Below, piece after piece: positions 46,618 to 56,469 of a stretch of DNA of 64,000 bases (within the stretch, counting starts at the first letter, position 1; each line of letters starts with the position of its first letter). The stretch is from positions 6,258,033-6,322,032 of the forward strand of contig CM064697.1 in NCBI GenBank assembly GCA_032717465.1. Direction: 5' to 3'. This DNA is from Coenobita brevimanus. Its lineage: Eukaryota; Arthropoda; Malacostraca; Decapoda; Coenobitidae. The notes beneath the pieces are model-generated. The model had not been told where the DNA came from. It saw only the letters and a program-made list of their open reading frames with translations, and searched no databases. The position numbers and the translations under genes were made by a program.

Positions 46618-47448
46618 AGGGGGGAGAGAAAGAGAGCAACTTTAGCCCATACTTGTTGTGTTAGGGAAGGTTAGGCTATTATAAGCATTTTATAATGAGC
46701 TTCGTTTTGATGTGGAAGGGGGATTTCATCATTGGGAATATTGCTGCTGGGTTGTTTAGCAAAGTTCAAACTAAGCATCACTGCTTTGTGATAAATAGCT
46801 TCTATGTTCTCTTTTAAAGTGAGTGATACGAAAAACTCCTACTTTTGTATTTGGGATAGAAGCAGTTCAAATACGAAGAGGCAAGATGAGCAGTCATGTC
46901 ATCGAGTGCCCCATGCAGTGACTCTCCTTGTATTCACTCTGGGCGGCGTATATTCGTGTCACTGTGTAAGTTATGGCCGCTGGACATGCTACACTCTGGT
47001 CGCCGCTGATTTGTTGTGTGTCATTCAGACTTCTGAGGGTGGGTGAGAATATATGGCGTCGGAACTTGTAATAAAAATGTCATAATTCATAGCGTAAACC
47101 CCCGGGCTTGTAATCTAAGAGTTGGTATTGTCCTTCCATGTGTATTTTTCTCATTGTGGACACTGGCTCACCTGTGTCCCCCGCGGTGCTGAGTTACGCG
47201 GCAATAAATCTTGTATATGATGGTGTTTGTGCGACGCTAACTGAATTAAGGTCACGTTGCTGTAATTGTTACCGAAGATCAAGACGTAACATAGTTTAAC
47301 GAAAAGTAGCATTTTTATAACTTACTGCACATGTTTATTTTGGTGTATACTAGAAGTCTCTGTACTAACAATTAAGTTTTACCTCCGACACACTTAGTTG
47401 TCTTCCCTGGAAAGATTTTTCCTACAACGAAGCTAAGTAAATAAAACC
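46618..47448. other. No gene recognised
   Basis: Unique AT-leaning sequence with no supported feature. Confidence 0.45.
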
Positions 47449-47750
47449 AAGCTAGGTGAATAAAAAAAATTAGTATTTTAAAAAGGGGGAATAAGGATCG
47501 CTAAAAAAAAAGGTAAACAAACAAGGAAGGATCGCTGGAGAGCATGCAAAACCAGCAATGATTGTGTAAACCCACAAATCCCATATGACTCTTGTATTAA
47601 GAGTCAAAATAGGGATTTGTGGGTTTAAATTGTTAACGTTACTTGAATCCTTGCTGGTTTTGGATGCTCTCCAGCGATCTTTCCTTGTTTGTTTCCTTTT
47701 TTTAGCGATCCCTATTCCCTATTTTTTAAATTTTTTTATTCACCTAGCTT
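47449..47750. mobile_element. Foldback/MITE-like inverted repeat element
   Basis: Two inverted arms of about 145-150 bp (47449-47593 and 47599-47750) meet at ACTCTT-gtatt-AAGAGT. Matching blocks, outside in, are AAGCTAGGTGAATAAA, GGATCGCTAAAAAAA, ACAAACAAGGA, GATCGCTGGAGAGCAT, AAAACCAGCAA and AAACCCACAAATCCC. The right arm has an insertion of about 15 bp near 47631-47650 and scattered substitutions. No clear target duplication. No coding capacity. Confidence 0.8.
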
Positions 47751-48255
47751 GCTTAATTTTTTTTTTATAATCAATTTATGAATTAAATAATCAAAAGTCT
47801 TGCGTTTCAGTTACCATGAAAGCTTTTATGTTATGTCAATAACCACTTAGCATTGTCTAATGATTTTCATTGCTGTGGTGTTGTGGCTTTGCACACACTG
47901 ATTGTTGGTTGTCATTTTAAATTCTGGTCTTCATTTTGTTTACTGTAGTTATGAGGCCTCTTACAGTGAACATTGATTGTTTCAGAATCTCTATATTTTG
48001 CAGTTTGATTAAACAAAAATAATATAAAAGAACTTTCATTGAGTAAAATCTGAAACGCTACATATTCAGATTGATTACAAGACAGAAACAAAATCTGCTG
48101 TTGGTGCTTTGCACGACTGTTTTGCATTTTTTTGTTTTTTGTAAAATTTAAAATGCAATATTACTACATCATTTACAGTAATAGTTGATGTAGGGGGCAC
48201 TTCTTGTGCCTCCTCCATGCCTTCTTCGTCCCCTTCCTATGCCTTTTCCACGTCC
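47751..48255. other. No gene recognised
   Basis: AT-rich unique sequence. Confidence 0.45.
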
Positions 48256-48445
48256 CCCTCCTTCATCTCCTCCTGTTCCCCGTCTTCCATCTCCTCCTGT
48301 TCCCCGTCTTCCATCTCCTCCTGTTCCCCGTCTTCCATCTCCTCCTGTTCCCCGTCTTCCATCTCCTCCTGTTCCCCCTCTCCCATCTCTTCCTGTTCCC
48401 CCTCCTCCCTCTCTTCCTGTCCCCTCTAACCCATCTCTTTCTGTC
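48256..48445 (+). repeat. 24-bp minisatellite
   Basis: Unit CATCTCCTCCTGTTCCCCGTCTTC, five nearly identical copies in the left half, then degenerate copies to about 48445. Because 24 is a multiple of three, repetitive open frames of 70-112 codons exist on both strands. They are not evidence of a gene. Confidence 0.9.
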
Positions 48446-48641
48446 CCCCTTCTCTGTGTCCCCCTGCAGTTGAGTCGTGAGATGGTTACTGTCACGATTA
48501 ATTCCAATAACGTTGAAAAACGTGTTAGTTTGCTTTAAGAAATGGCCACGATCATCACAATTAGAGCACAAAGCACAAACCCGCGCTTTTCAGTTCTCAC
48601 GTGACGTTTACAAACAAGCCTGCTGGAACTTCAAGGATGAA

Positions 48642-48672
<31 letters not shown>

Positions 48673-49620
48673 ATAGCTAAATTAAGCCTTGAGTTAAAAA
48701 ATAATGTTATTGTAAAATCGCACCGGTGCGTGTTAATTACGCAAACACCATTTCCCACAGTGGCGCTTCATTGCCCTAGTAATCTACTAGCTAGAGTTTT
48801 CCACTTAGTAATAACGTAGTACAATATACAATTTAATATAGTCACGCTGCCAGTGATGCACTATTGATACTTAACAGCAATTCCGTACTTCATTGGCTTC
48901 TCACGTGCTTGCAAGGCGTAGATGAATCTCTATGCATCCAGAAGGTGGATGATCATCTTTCGATTAGGCATTTTAAAGTAGGTCATGGATATGCACAGTG
49001 ACCCATTAAGTATGACTGGGTAGTTTTTACCTCGAAATACCGAACAGATTTTCTTGTAGATCTGTGAAACAATAGAGTGAATAATAATAAAATGAACTAA
49101 CTGGCAAATTTCGAATGTACCAAACTTTTTTATAACACTTCTTTTCCACATTATTAATGCTTGGCTGACCTAAATTGTTGAAGAGGAACCCTCTGGATGT
49201 TGTTTCCAAAATAAGTTTGCTTTCTAAGATGGTTTTTAGGTGCCAGTTCTATTAGGGTTTTCAGCAAATTCCTGGGCGATTCCTATTATGAACCACTACC
49301 ATGGTTCATTATATCTATAATTACCTACCTATCTAGCTATCGGTTTATATCTTGGTACACATGCATGGTCTTTTCAGAATTAACTGCTTACAGCAGTGAT
49401 CATCGTAGTTTATGACTGCAGTGCTCTGATGTCCGTGGATGCTTCACGTTCGAGTGGGTGTAAATCTGGTATGCGGAACCCATGTCACACGGCTTCCAGG
49501 TCTTGGACATGAAATCGCATGGTGTGCTTATATCTGAAGATCTGTGGAACGGTCGTTCCCAGAGATACCCACGTTTATTCCGCTTTGGTGTATGAATCAC
49601 CAAATCCTTGTGATTCGCGG
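48446..49620. other. No gene recognised
   Basis: Unique AT-rich sequence with an A-rich run at about 48639-48671. Confidence 0.45.
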
Positions 49621-50310
49621 GGCCGTGGATTACGTTAGGTTAGTTATGATAGATTATCATTTTAAGTTACACTTGATTAGCTAGTTACGTTCTGTTTGCC
49701 AAAGTTACGTCAAATTAAGTTAGGTTGGTTCTGTGAACGAGCGTCGAGTGGCCCGTAGATCGTGGAACGATCGTTGCAGAATCCCCATGGACCTTGAATC
49801 TGGAACTGTTCAAGGCACAAGCGTCGGTAGGTAAACTGGCGACACACGCTGACATAACCTAACATACGAAACCTAAATTAACCAAACCTAACAACCAAAC
49901 ATAATATAACCTAACCTGATATAAACTAACTTAACTGAACCTAACAAGTTTATCTAATCTGAACTACCCGAATCTAACCTGACGACCTGACATGACCTTA
50001 ATTGAACCTAACCTAGGCTTATTTAATGTACCCTAACCTGACCAAACCTAACCTAACATAACCCGTGGTCCCCTAAATCCCGGGAACGTCGGGATTTCTA
50101 CATCAGAGCAGAACGAATGTTGTTTGAGTGATCGGGGGAACTAACATTGCACGGATCCTATATCGATGGCTCTCCTAGCGACGCCAGTTCTGGGCCTGTA
50201 ATCTGTGCGATCCGAGTTTCGGACACTTGTGTTAGGTTAGGTTAAATTAAGTTAGCCTGGATTAGAGTTGGTTAGGATGTTAGTTCAATTTAGGTTAGGT
50301 AAGGTTTGCA
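49621..50310. repeat. Degenerate TTAGG/CCTAA interstitial repeats
   Basis: TTAGGTTAG-type words dominate the plus strand at about 49635-49735, AACCTAACCT-type words at about 49855-50065, and TTAGGTTAGG-type words again at about 50230-50305. These are the arthropod telomere pentamer in alternating orientation, too degenerate to be a chromosome end. Confidence 0.7.
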
Positions 50311-50890
50311 AGCTTTGCGTAGATAAATGGATAGATTAATGGTTGGTTAAATAAATATAACATTGGTGAGTGAGTGGTTAAATGGGTACATTGGTGGGTC
50401 TGTGCATAAGTTAGTAAGTGGCAGTTATGCATAGATAAATGGATAAGTGAGTAGGTAGGTGGGCTTATAAAGACGTCGGTAGATGAATGGCTGCATAATT
50501 AGATAAGAGGTGAATGGGTGGATAGATTGCCGGGTGGGTAAGTTGACATATGGGTCAATGGATAAAGGGATTTGTGAGCAGGGTAAGTGGGTCGTTGGCT
50601 AAAAGGATAGGTTGGTGGACATGTTGATAGGTAGGTACTTGGGTGGATGGGTAGATGGATGAGTTTGTACGTACATAGGTTAGTGGATTAGTGAACATGT
50701 GGGTGGGTGATTGGATGTGGTTATGTGGGTTAGTGGCCAGAAACATAGATGAGAAGAGTGGGCAGGTGGCCAGATAAGTAAACAGGTGGGTGCATATATC
50801 AGTGGATATGTCGGTGGGTGGTTAGATATAAGGGTGGGTGGATTCACAGCTACATAGACCGGTGAGTGGATAAGTTGAAAATTGTTAGTA
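50311..50890 (+). repeat. Degenerate tetranucleotide-derived repeat (GGTGGATA-like)
   Basis: Dense GTGGGTGGATGGGTAGATGG-like words of G, A and T with almost no C. Probably a decayed (TGGA/TAGG)n array. Confidence 0.6.
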
Positions 50891-50926
50891 GTAGTGAGCT
50901 TTTGTGCGGGGAGGGATGGGTGGATA

Positions 50927-50934
<8 letters not shown>

Positions 50935-51007
<73 letters not shown>
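50935..51007. repeat. Compound (TG)n(AG)n microsatellite
   Basis: TG units to 50974, then AG units to 51007. Confidence 0.96.
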
Positions 51008-51010
<3 letters not shown>

Positions 51011-51071
51011 TACGTGGATAGGATAAGTTAATAAATATGTCGATAGACGAGTGTATGAAAATGTGGATAGA

Positions 51072-52195
51072 TGAACCCCTGCAGCAGCACCTACCGCCCC
51101 AGCAGCAATAACTACCGCCCCAGCACCTGCAGTCACTGCCCCTGTAGCACCAAAAGCATTCACGAACAGCACCCGCCGCCAGTGCAGCAGAAGCAGAGGT
51201 ACCCCGTCCCTGCAGCAGCAGCACCCGCCGCCCTTGTAGCAGCAGCACCTGCCGCCCCTGCAGTAGCAGCAGCAGTACCCACCACCCCTGCAGCAGCAGA
51301 AGCACCTGCCGTTGCTGCAGCAACACCCTCCACCCCTGCAGCAGTAGCAGCACCCACCGCCTAAGCAGCAGCACCTGCTACCCCTGCAGCAGAAGCAGCA
51401 CCCACCAGACAAGCAGCACCTGCCACCCAAGCAGAAATAGCAGCAGCACCTGCCACCCAAGCAGCAGCAACAAAGTCACCACCCCTGCAGCAACAGCAGA
51501 ACCCGCTGCCCCATCAGCAGCACCTCCTGCCCCAGCAGCAGCACCGCCACCCCTGCAGCAGTAGCAGTGGCACCTGCCACCCCTACCGCAGCAGCAACAC
51601 CAACCGCCCCTGCAGCAGCACCCGCCACCTCTGCAGCAGCATTTGCTGCCCCTCCAGCAGCAGCAGCAGCAACACCCACCCTACACAAGCAGCAGCAACA
51701 CCCACCCTACACAAGCAGCAGCAGCAGCAACACCCACCCTACACAAGCAGCAGCAGCAGCAACACCCACCCTACACAAGCAGCAGCAGCAGCAACACCCA
51801 TCCTACATAAGCAGCAGCAGCACCCTCAGACCCTGCATCAGCACCTCCAGCCCCTGTGCAGCAGCAGCACCCCCTATGCCCCTGCAATAGCAGCACCCCC
51901 AGCCTTTTCAACAATAATACCACCTTCGCCATTGCAACAATAGCAGCACACATCACCACTGTGGCAGCAGCAGAACTCCACACTCCTGCACCAGCAGCAG
52001 CACTCCCTGCCCCCAGCAACGGCACCAGCCACCCCTGCGGCAGCTGCAGCACCCCCACCCCTGCGGCAGCTGCAGCACCCCCATCCTGCAGCTGCAGGAC
52101 ACCCAGACCCTGCAGCAGCAGAGGATTCCTCGGCTCCTGCAGCAGCAGAAGCACCCTCCAGCTATTCAGCATCAGAAGCAGGTATTGCAGGTCAC
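51072..52195 (+). repeat. CAG/GCA-rich coding-like minisatellite array
   Basis: About 1.1 kb of imperfect repeats built from CAGCAGCAGCACC and GCCCCTGCAG blocks. The unit is irregular (about 15-33 bp) and mostly keeps a three-base rhythm, so Ala/Pro/Gln/Thr-rich frames stay open for 97-119 codons on the plus strand and Gly/Cys/Leu-rich ones on the minus strand. No start context, domain or splice signals, so I regard it as non-coding. It directly abuts the retrotransposon remnant at 52200. Confidence 0.85.
51660..51812 (+). repeat. 27-33-bp tandem subarray within the CAG array
   Basis: Five or so copies of CAACACCCACCCTACACAAG separated by two to four CAG triplets, giving unit lengths of 27-33 bp. 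The most homogeneous and probably youngest part of the array. Confidence 0.85.
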
Positions 52196-52199
52196 CATC

Positions 52200-53299
52200 T
52201 TGGTTTGCGTGGTAGGTTGCCTTTACTGATTATGGAATTTTTCCGTATTGGTGCCACCTTGTTTCCCTCATATCCTCAAGAGGAGGGAGTGCCTCAAACT
52301 AGTGTCCTTAGTGTCACCGTCTTTGCTAAAGTTCAGGAAGATTTTGTTGGCTCTGTTCCGGAGAGAGTGTCTGCCTCGCCGTATCCTCGCTATCCACATC
52401 CGTTTGGGTACAGGGTGAAGGCTGCCATGGGGGATGTGGATGTTCCAACCTTTCTTGTTTGTCCTGTGCGTGTACCAAGGATAGCTCCCTGGCTCCTCTC
52501 AGGGGTGCAACCGTGTGTTTACTTTCCTGAGAGAGGGGCCTTTCTTTCCTCACAGGCGGCTCTTTGCTATTTTTTTAGAACATGCTTCCTCTCACAGTGT
52601 CTCGATTCTCGTATGTACTGATGGATCGAAATCCCGTGAGGGGACAGGCTTGGGTGTTATATTTCCCGATTTCATTCGTGGTAGGAGTCTTCCCCTCATC
52701 GTATCTACTTTTATCGCAGAACTTACTGCTATTTTACTCGCAGTCAAATTGCTATTTAGCTTCCCTCCTGTTTGTTATACAGTTTTTAGCGACTCTGCCC
52801 ATCTCCATTTTGTGTTTTCCCGTCCAATCCTCTTTTGTTGTCTACAGTGTTTTAGAATGGCGGTGCTTGCTAGGGACTGCTTTGTGGTTTTGTACCATTG
52901 TGGGCAATGAGCATGCTGACGCTCTGGCAAAGGCTGCTGCCTCTCGCCCATCCTCACCTCTCCCCTGCCTCGCTCAGTGATATTCATCTAACCACTCACT
53001 GTTTGCTCCCACTGGCAGAGTAGGTGGGATGCGGTGGGGGCCAACAAAATGTGTGATATTTGTGGGCAAACGGGCCCCTTCATTTGCCGGGGTCTGAATG
53101 CAGGTGGGAGACGACTTTATGTTGGCTCCGAATGAGCCATTCCTGGTTCTCTCATTGATTTTTAATGGACGACTCTCCCCCTACTTTCTGTGTGGAATGC
53201 TTCGTCCCCCTGACTCTTCGGCTTTTGCTGATGGTGTCCACTGTTGGGGAATTGCGCCATCGTTACCTCTCTGAGTACCGGGCAGGAGAGGGATTGTAG
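52200..53299 (+). pseudogene. Decayed I/jockey-superfamily retrotransposon ORF2 (RT + RNase H)
   Basis: Fragments of a non-LTR retrotransposon polyprotein in three frames. From 52205 a reverse transcriptase piece reads LRGRLPLLI and GVPQTSVLSVTVFA, matching RT motif B, with T where G is usual in GVPQGS. The sequence then jumps past the catalytic FADD region, a deletion. The frame opened at 52515 holds an RNase H domain with TDGSKS, AELTAI and FSDS, supplying the usual Asp, Glu and Asp. A third frame near 52900 gives GNEHADALAKAAA. A last piece ends FCVECFVPLTLRLLL... at the TAG 53297-53299, resembling the C-terminal zinc-knuckle region. At least two frameshifts and a deletion make it non-functional. 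Confidence 0.8.
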
Positions 53300-53451
53300 T
53301 CTTCTGTTGGTACTTGGAGAGGATGCTTGTTGTGGTGGAGGGGGAAACCTTTGCTTGGTGTAGGCAGCTGCACTACGGTGTAAAATTTAGTATACAGTGG
53401 TTTTAGTGTTCTTAATGTTTTAGTGTTTTTCTTGTTTTAATTATGAATTGT

Positions 53452-53506
<55 letters not shown>

Positions 53507-53605
53507 TTCATCTTTTCGAGTGCTTTTATTCTCGTTGTCGTCCGGCGGCATATGACCCTGGTTGTTGTATTGCCAGATTTTATTGTATATACTTATTCAG
53601 TTCAA
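53300..53605 (+). mobile_element. Probable 3' UTR of the decayed retrotransposon
   Basis: Runs from the terminal stop to about TTCAGTTCAA at 53595-53605. It contains a (TG)n at 53456-53504 and a segment GGCGGCATATGACCCTGG that I take as the 3' end region of the element. The exact end is uncertain because CCTACCC repeats begin immediately after. Confidence 0.5.
53456..53504. repeat. (TG)n microsatellite
   Basis: Pure TG run of about 24 units. Confidence 0.97.
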
Positions 53606-53725
53606 TTTACCCTACCCTACTCTTCTCAACCCTACACTAGCCTACCTCAGCCTACCCTACCCTGCCCTGCCATTGCCGACCCAACTCTACCCTACTTTAA
53701 CCTACCCTCCCCTGTACAGCCCTTT
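53606..53725 (+). repeat. CCTACCC-type degenerate array
   Basis: Irregular CCTACCCTAC/AACCCTACACTAG words, the same type as at 54340-54500. Confidence 0.75.
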
Positions 53726-53759
53726 CACCACTGCATTACTTTTCCTGTTTTCTTCTCTC

Positions 53760-54190
53760 TACCTTTGGATGATTTTCTTCACCTCTACAGTAAAGAGAAA
53801 TTTCGAACTGGAAGGGTTAAATACTGCCATCATCAACCCCATCTCTATCAGGGGATCTCCTAAGCTGAATAAAATAATGCGGTCAGCTAGGACAATGTAA
53901 ATAAGTTGTTCTTGGCTTGAAAGATTAAATGATTCTGTCCCGTCATCCTAAGAGGGTTTTCTGAAGCTGTAGGATATCATCAGAAGCTAACAAAGAGTAA
54001 AAGTGACATCCGCAAACCGAGAGCTCTGCGTCCAGCGCTCCGCGGTTCAAGTCCCAGAGGTGGACAGATGTTTTTGACATGTAGACGTTACCAGGGCGTA
54101 GCTTGGTGGCCTACCCTTTAATATTCTGAACTAATGGTGGTCTAGCCTCGTGCCCCTGCGCTCCACCTCATTAAAAAAAAAAAAAAAAAA
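53760..54190 (+). repeat. Dispersed repeat copy A with poly-A end
   Basis: Aligns over about 300 bp with 55065-55365: GATTTTCTTCA, AGAGAAATTTCG.ACTGGA.GGGTTA, GGGGATCTCCTAAGCTGAATAAAAT and later GAGGGTTTTCTGAAGCT. Near 54043 is a pol III B-box-like GGTTCAAGTCC, and the segment ends in 18 A residues at 54173-54190, so the right part may be a SINE or a SINE inserted in the repeat. I find no clear A-box. Confidence 0.65.
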
Positions 54191-54339
54191 GGAAAGCCAA
54201 GGGTCATGAATGAACTAAAGGACTGAACTAAGCGGAGAAGAACAAAAATCGTAAAGAAGATCGCCCCAAATTTGATGAGACGGTGTAGTATAACTGTGTG
54301 AACTAGGCGTTGGATATGACGGAACTAAACGGCAGTTAT
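54191..54339. other. Unique spacer
   Basis: No recognisable feature between the poly-A tail and the next CCTACCC array. Confidence 0.5.
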
Positions 54340-54604
54340 ACCCACCACTCTTCTGTACCCTACACTACCCTGATTCAGCCTACCCTACCCTACCCAGCCC
54401 TACACTACCCTACCCAGCCCTACCCTACCCAGTCCACCACCACCCAGCCCTATCCTACCCTGCCATAACCTATCCTACCCTCCCCAACGCAACCATAACC
54501 TACCCATGCTTACCCTCGCCTGCCCTAATCGACCCACCTCTATTCAACCCTGCCATAACCGACCCATCCCTACCCTACCTCGGCATAATCAGCCCAATCT
54601 AACC
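54340..54604 (+). repeat. CCTACCC-type degenerate array
   Basis: Dense CCCTACCCTACC, CCCAGCCCTAC and CCATAACCTACCC words. It grades into the regular 45/30-bp minisatellite on its right. Confidence 0.8.
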
Positions 54605-54995
54605 TCACTCTGTCAAAACCGACCAGATCCTACCCCACCCTGCCAAAACCAACCCTGTCAAAACCGACCAGATCCTACCCCACCCTGCCAAAACCAACCC
54701 TGTCAAAACCGACCAGATCCTACCCCACCCTGCCAAAACCAACCCTGTCCTACTCCACCCTGCCAAACCCGACCAACCCTTCCCCACCCTGCCAAAACTG
54801 ACCCAATCCTACCCCACCCTGCCAAAACCGACCCAGTCCTACCCCACCCTGCCAAAACCGACCCAGTCCTACCCCACCCTGCCAAAACCGGCCCAATCCT
54901 ACGCCGCCCTGCCAAAACTAACCCAACCTTACCCCACCCGGCCATAACCGACCCAACGCTACCCCACCCTGCCACAACCGTCCCATCCCTACCCT
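54605..54995 (+). repeat. 30-bp and 45-bp minisatellite
   Basis: Three copies of a 45-bp unit (TGTCAAAACCGACCAGATCC + TACCCCACCCTGCCAAAACCAACCC), then about eight copies of a 30-bp unit (CCTACCCCACCC + TGCCAAAACCGACCCAGT). The 45-bp unit is one and a half 30-bp units. Both lengths are multiples of three, so a 171-codon plus-strand frame (HPAKTDP-type repeats) stays open. It has no flanking gene structure and I do not call it a protein gene. Confidence 0.92.
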
Positions 54996-55064
54996 ACCTT
55001 AACCAAACCAGTCTTATCTAACTCATTGTCCACATTAACACTTTTTTCCATATTCATCTTTCTT

Positions 55065-55365
55065 CCTCCAGACGATTTTCTTCAACTCTGGAGAGAAATT
55101 TCGTACTGGAGGGGTTAGATAGTCACCATCAACCCCTTCACTACGAGGGGATCTCCTAAGCTGAATAAAATCGTCCGGTTACCTAGAACAAAGTAACTAA
55201 GTCATTCTCTGTCTGAAGGGGTTATTGTGTCTGTTCCATCATCCCGAGAGGGTTTCGTTAAGCTCCAGGAAATCGTCTAAAGGTAGCAAAGTGTAAACAT
55301 GACGTCAGCACTTGTTCTAGGCGCCACAGATCGAGTCCCGGAGGTGAACAAAGGTTTTTATATCA
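55065..55365 (+). repeat. Dispersed repeat copy A'
   Basis: Counterpart of 53760-54080, about 1.3 kb away in the same orientation. It keeps a clearer CCCCTTCACTACGAGGGGATC and GCTGAATAAAATCGTC, and ends in a B-box-like TCGAGTCCCGGAGGTG near 55332. Confidence 0.7.
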
Positions 55366-55575
55366 TACAGACGTTTTATATTTTATATTTTGCAACTTTT
55401 AGAGGCATTTACTCAGCTTTAGGAGTCTTATGGATAGGCTCAATCAAACGTATCGAACCTCCCATGTTAGAAAAAATAGCTTACAGAAATGCGTCCTCGT
55501 ACTGAAGGGGCGGAATGGACAGATCGAGTGACTAAGATATTGAATTATGTATATGACTGGTTTTGTTGTTATTTC

Positions 55576-55606
<31 letters not shown>

Positions 55607-55814
55607 TCAGGGAAATGTCCCAGGCTTCTAGACTGGCTGACTAGCGAATATTATTAAGTCTCCCGTGGCTCCATGCTCCTTCCACTCAAGAGCCTGCACT
55701 TCACGCATTCCACGCACAAGATGGCGCCACCGCTGCATTCCTGCGAAGACGAGAGGTCAAGAGGACGACACTTGCTTTTTGTTTGTTTGTTTACTGTAAT
55801 TGCTTAAAGTTGTG
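55366..55814. other. Unique sequence, no gene seen
   Basis: Contains the (ATT)n run at 55577-55606. Nothing else recognised. Confidence 0.45.
55577..55606. repeat. (ATT)n microsatellite
   Basis: Ten ATT triplets. Confidence 0.95.
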
Positions 55815-55912
55815 ATCCCTCCAACTTGAATGCTCAGTTGTAACTATAGATAACTAGAATACGATGCTAGTCACGAAGAAGGGCTATGAAAAGATACAGA
55901 GCTCGTAGTATT
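55815..55912 (+). repeat. Dispersed ~110-bp repeat, copy split by insertion
   Basis: Same family as 23291-23400: CCTCCAACTTGAATGCTCAG, ACGATGCTAGTCACGAAGAAG, then GCTCGTAGTATT at 55901-55912. The repeat stops here and GCTCGTAGTATT resumes at 56518-56529, on the far side of the palindromic element. Confidence 0.7.
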
Positions 55913-55995
55913 GGCTGGATGAATCACTCTTGCGTGATAATCAAAGACGGTGAATAAAACCTACACTTGTAGACGAAGAATATAATTACCAAACA

Positions 55996-56024
55996 GTTTC
56001 GGTGGACACTGCCACCATCTTCAG
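55996..56024 (-). ncRNA. Hammerhead-like core motif, left arm
   Basis: Minus strand: CTGAAGA (56024-56018), one T, stem GGTGG/CCACC around a 6-base loop (56016-56001), then GAAAC (56000-55996). See the identical right-arm copy for the interpretation and its limits. Confidence 0.35.
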
Positions 56025-56440
56025 TGGTCAAGATAGTGAGAGGGAGTGACATACTGACTATACAAGGGTTCCTTTTTATGCGTGTGTGTGTGTGAAAGGG
56101 TGGGGTAAAGGTGAGGTGGGGTGGGGTAGAGTGTAAGTGGTGATTAACCCAAGGGGGATTTTGGGGGAGACATTACCGGACAGGTCAGGTGTAATTCCTA
56201 TCTGACCTTACCTGTGTCGTAGCAGGAAGGGACATCCCTTCCTGCTACGACACAGGTAAGGTCAGATAGGAATTACACCTGACCTGTCCGGTAATGTCCC
56301 CCCCAAAATCCCCCGTGGGTTAATCCCCGCGTACAATCTACCCCACCCCACCTCACCTTTACCCCACCCTTTCACACACACACGCATAAAAAGGAACCCT
56401 TGTATAGTCAGTATGTCACTCCCTCTCACTATCTTGACCA

Positions 56441-56469
56441 CTGAAGATGGTGGCAGTGTCCACCGAAAC
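56441..56469 (+). ncRNA. Hammerhead-like core motif, right arm
   Basis: CTGAAGA at 56441-56447, an extra T, stem GGTGG (56449-56453) and CCACC (56460-56464) around CAGTGT, then GAAAC (56465-56469). The order CUGANGA, stem II, GAAA is the conserved centre of hammerhead ribozymes, which are known from Penelope-like retroelements. Against this, an unpaired T lies between A9 and stem II, stem III would be only two base pairs (AC/GU around UGUUUG), and I cannot build a good stem I. It may be a decayed ribozyme or a chance resemblance. Confidence 0.35.

Noticed and set aside
49621..50310. True telomere
   Set aside because: Pentamers are degenerate, change orientation and are internal to the sequence.
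54506..55021. 171-residue repetitive protein gene
   Set aside because: Explained by a 30/45-bp minisatellite with unit lengths divisible by three. No promoter, splice or domain evidence.
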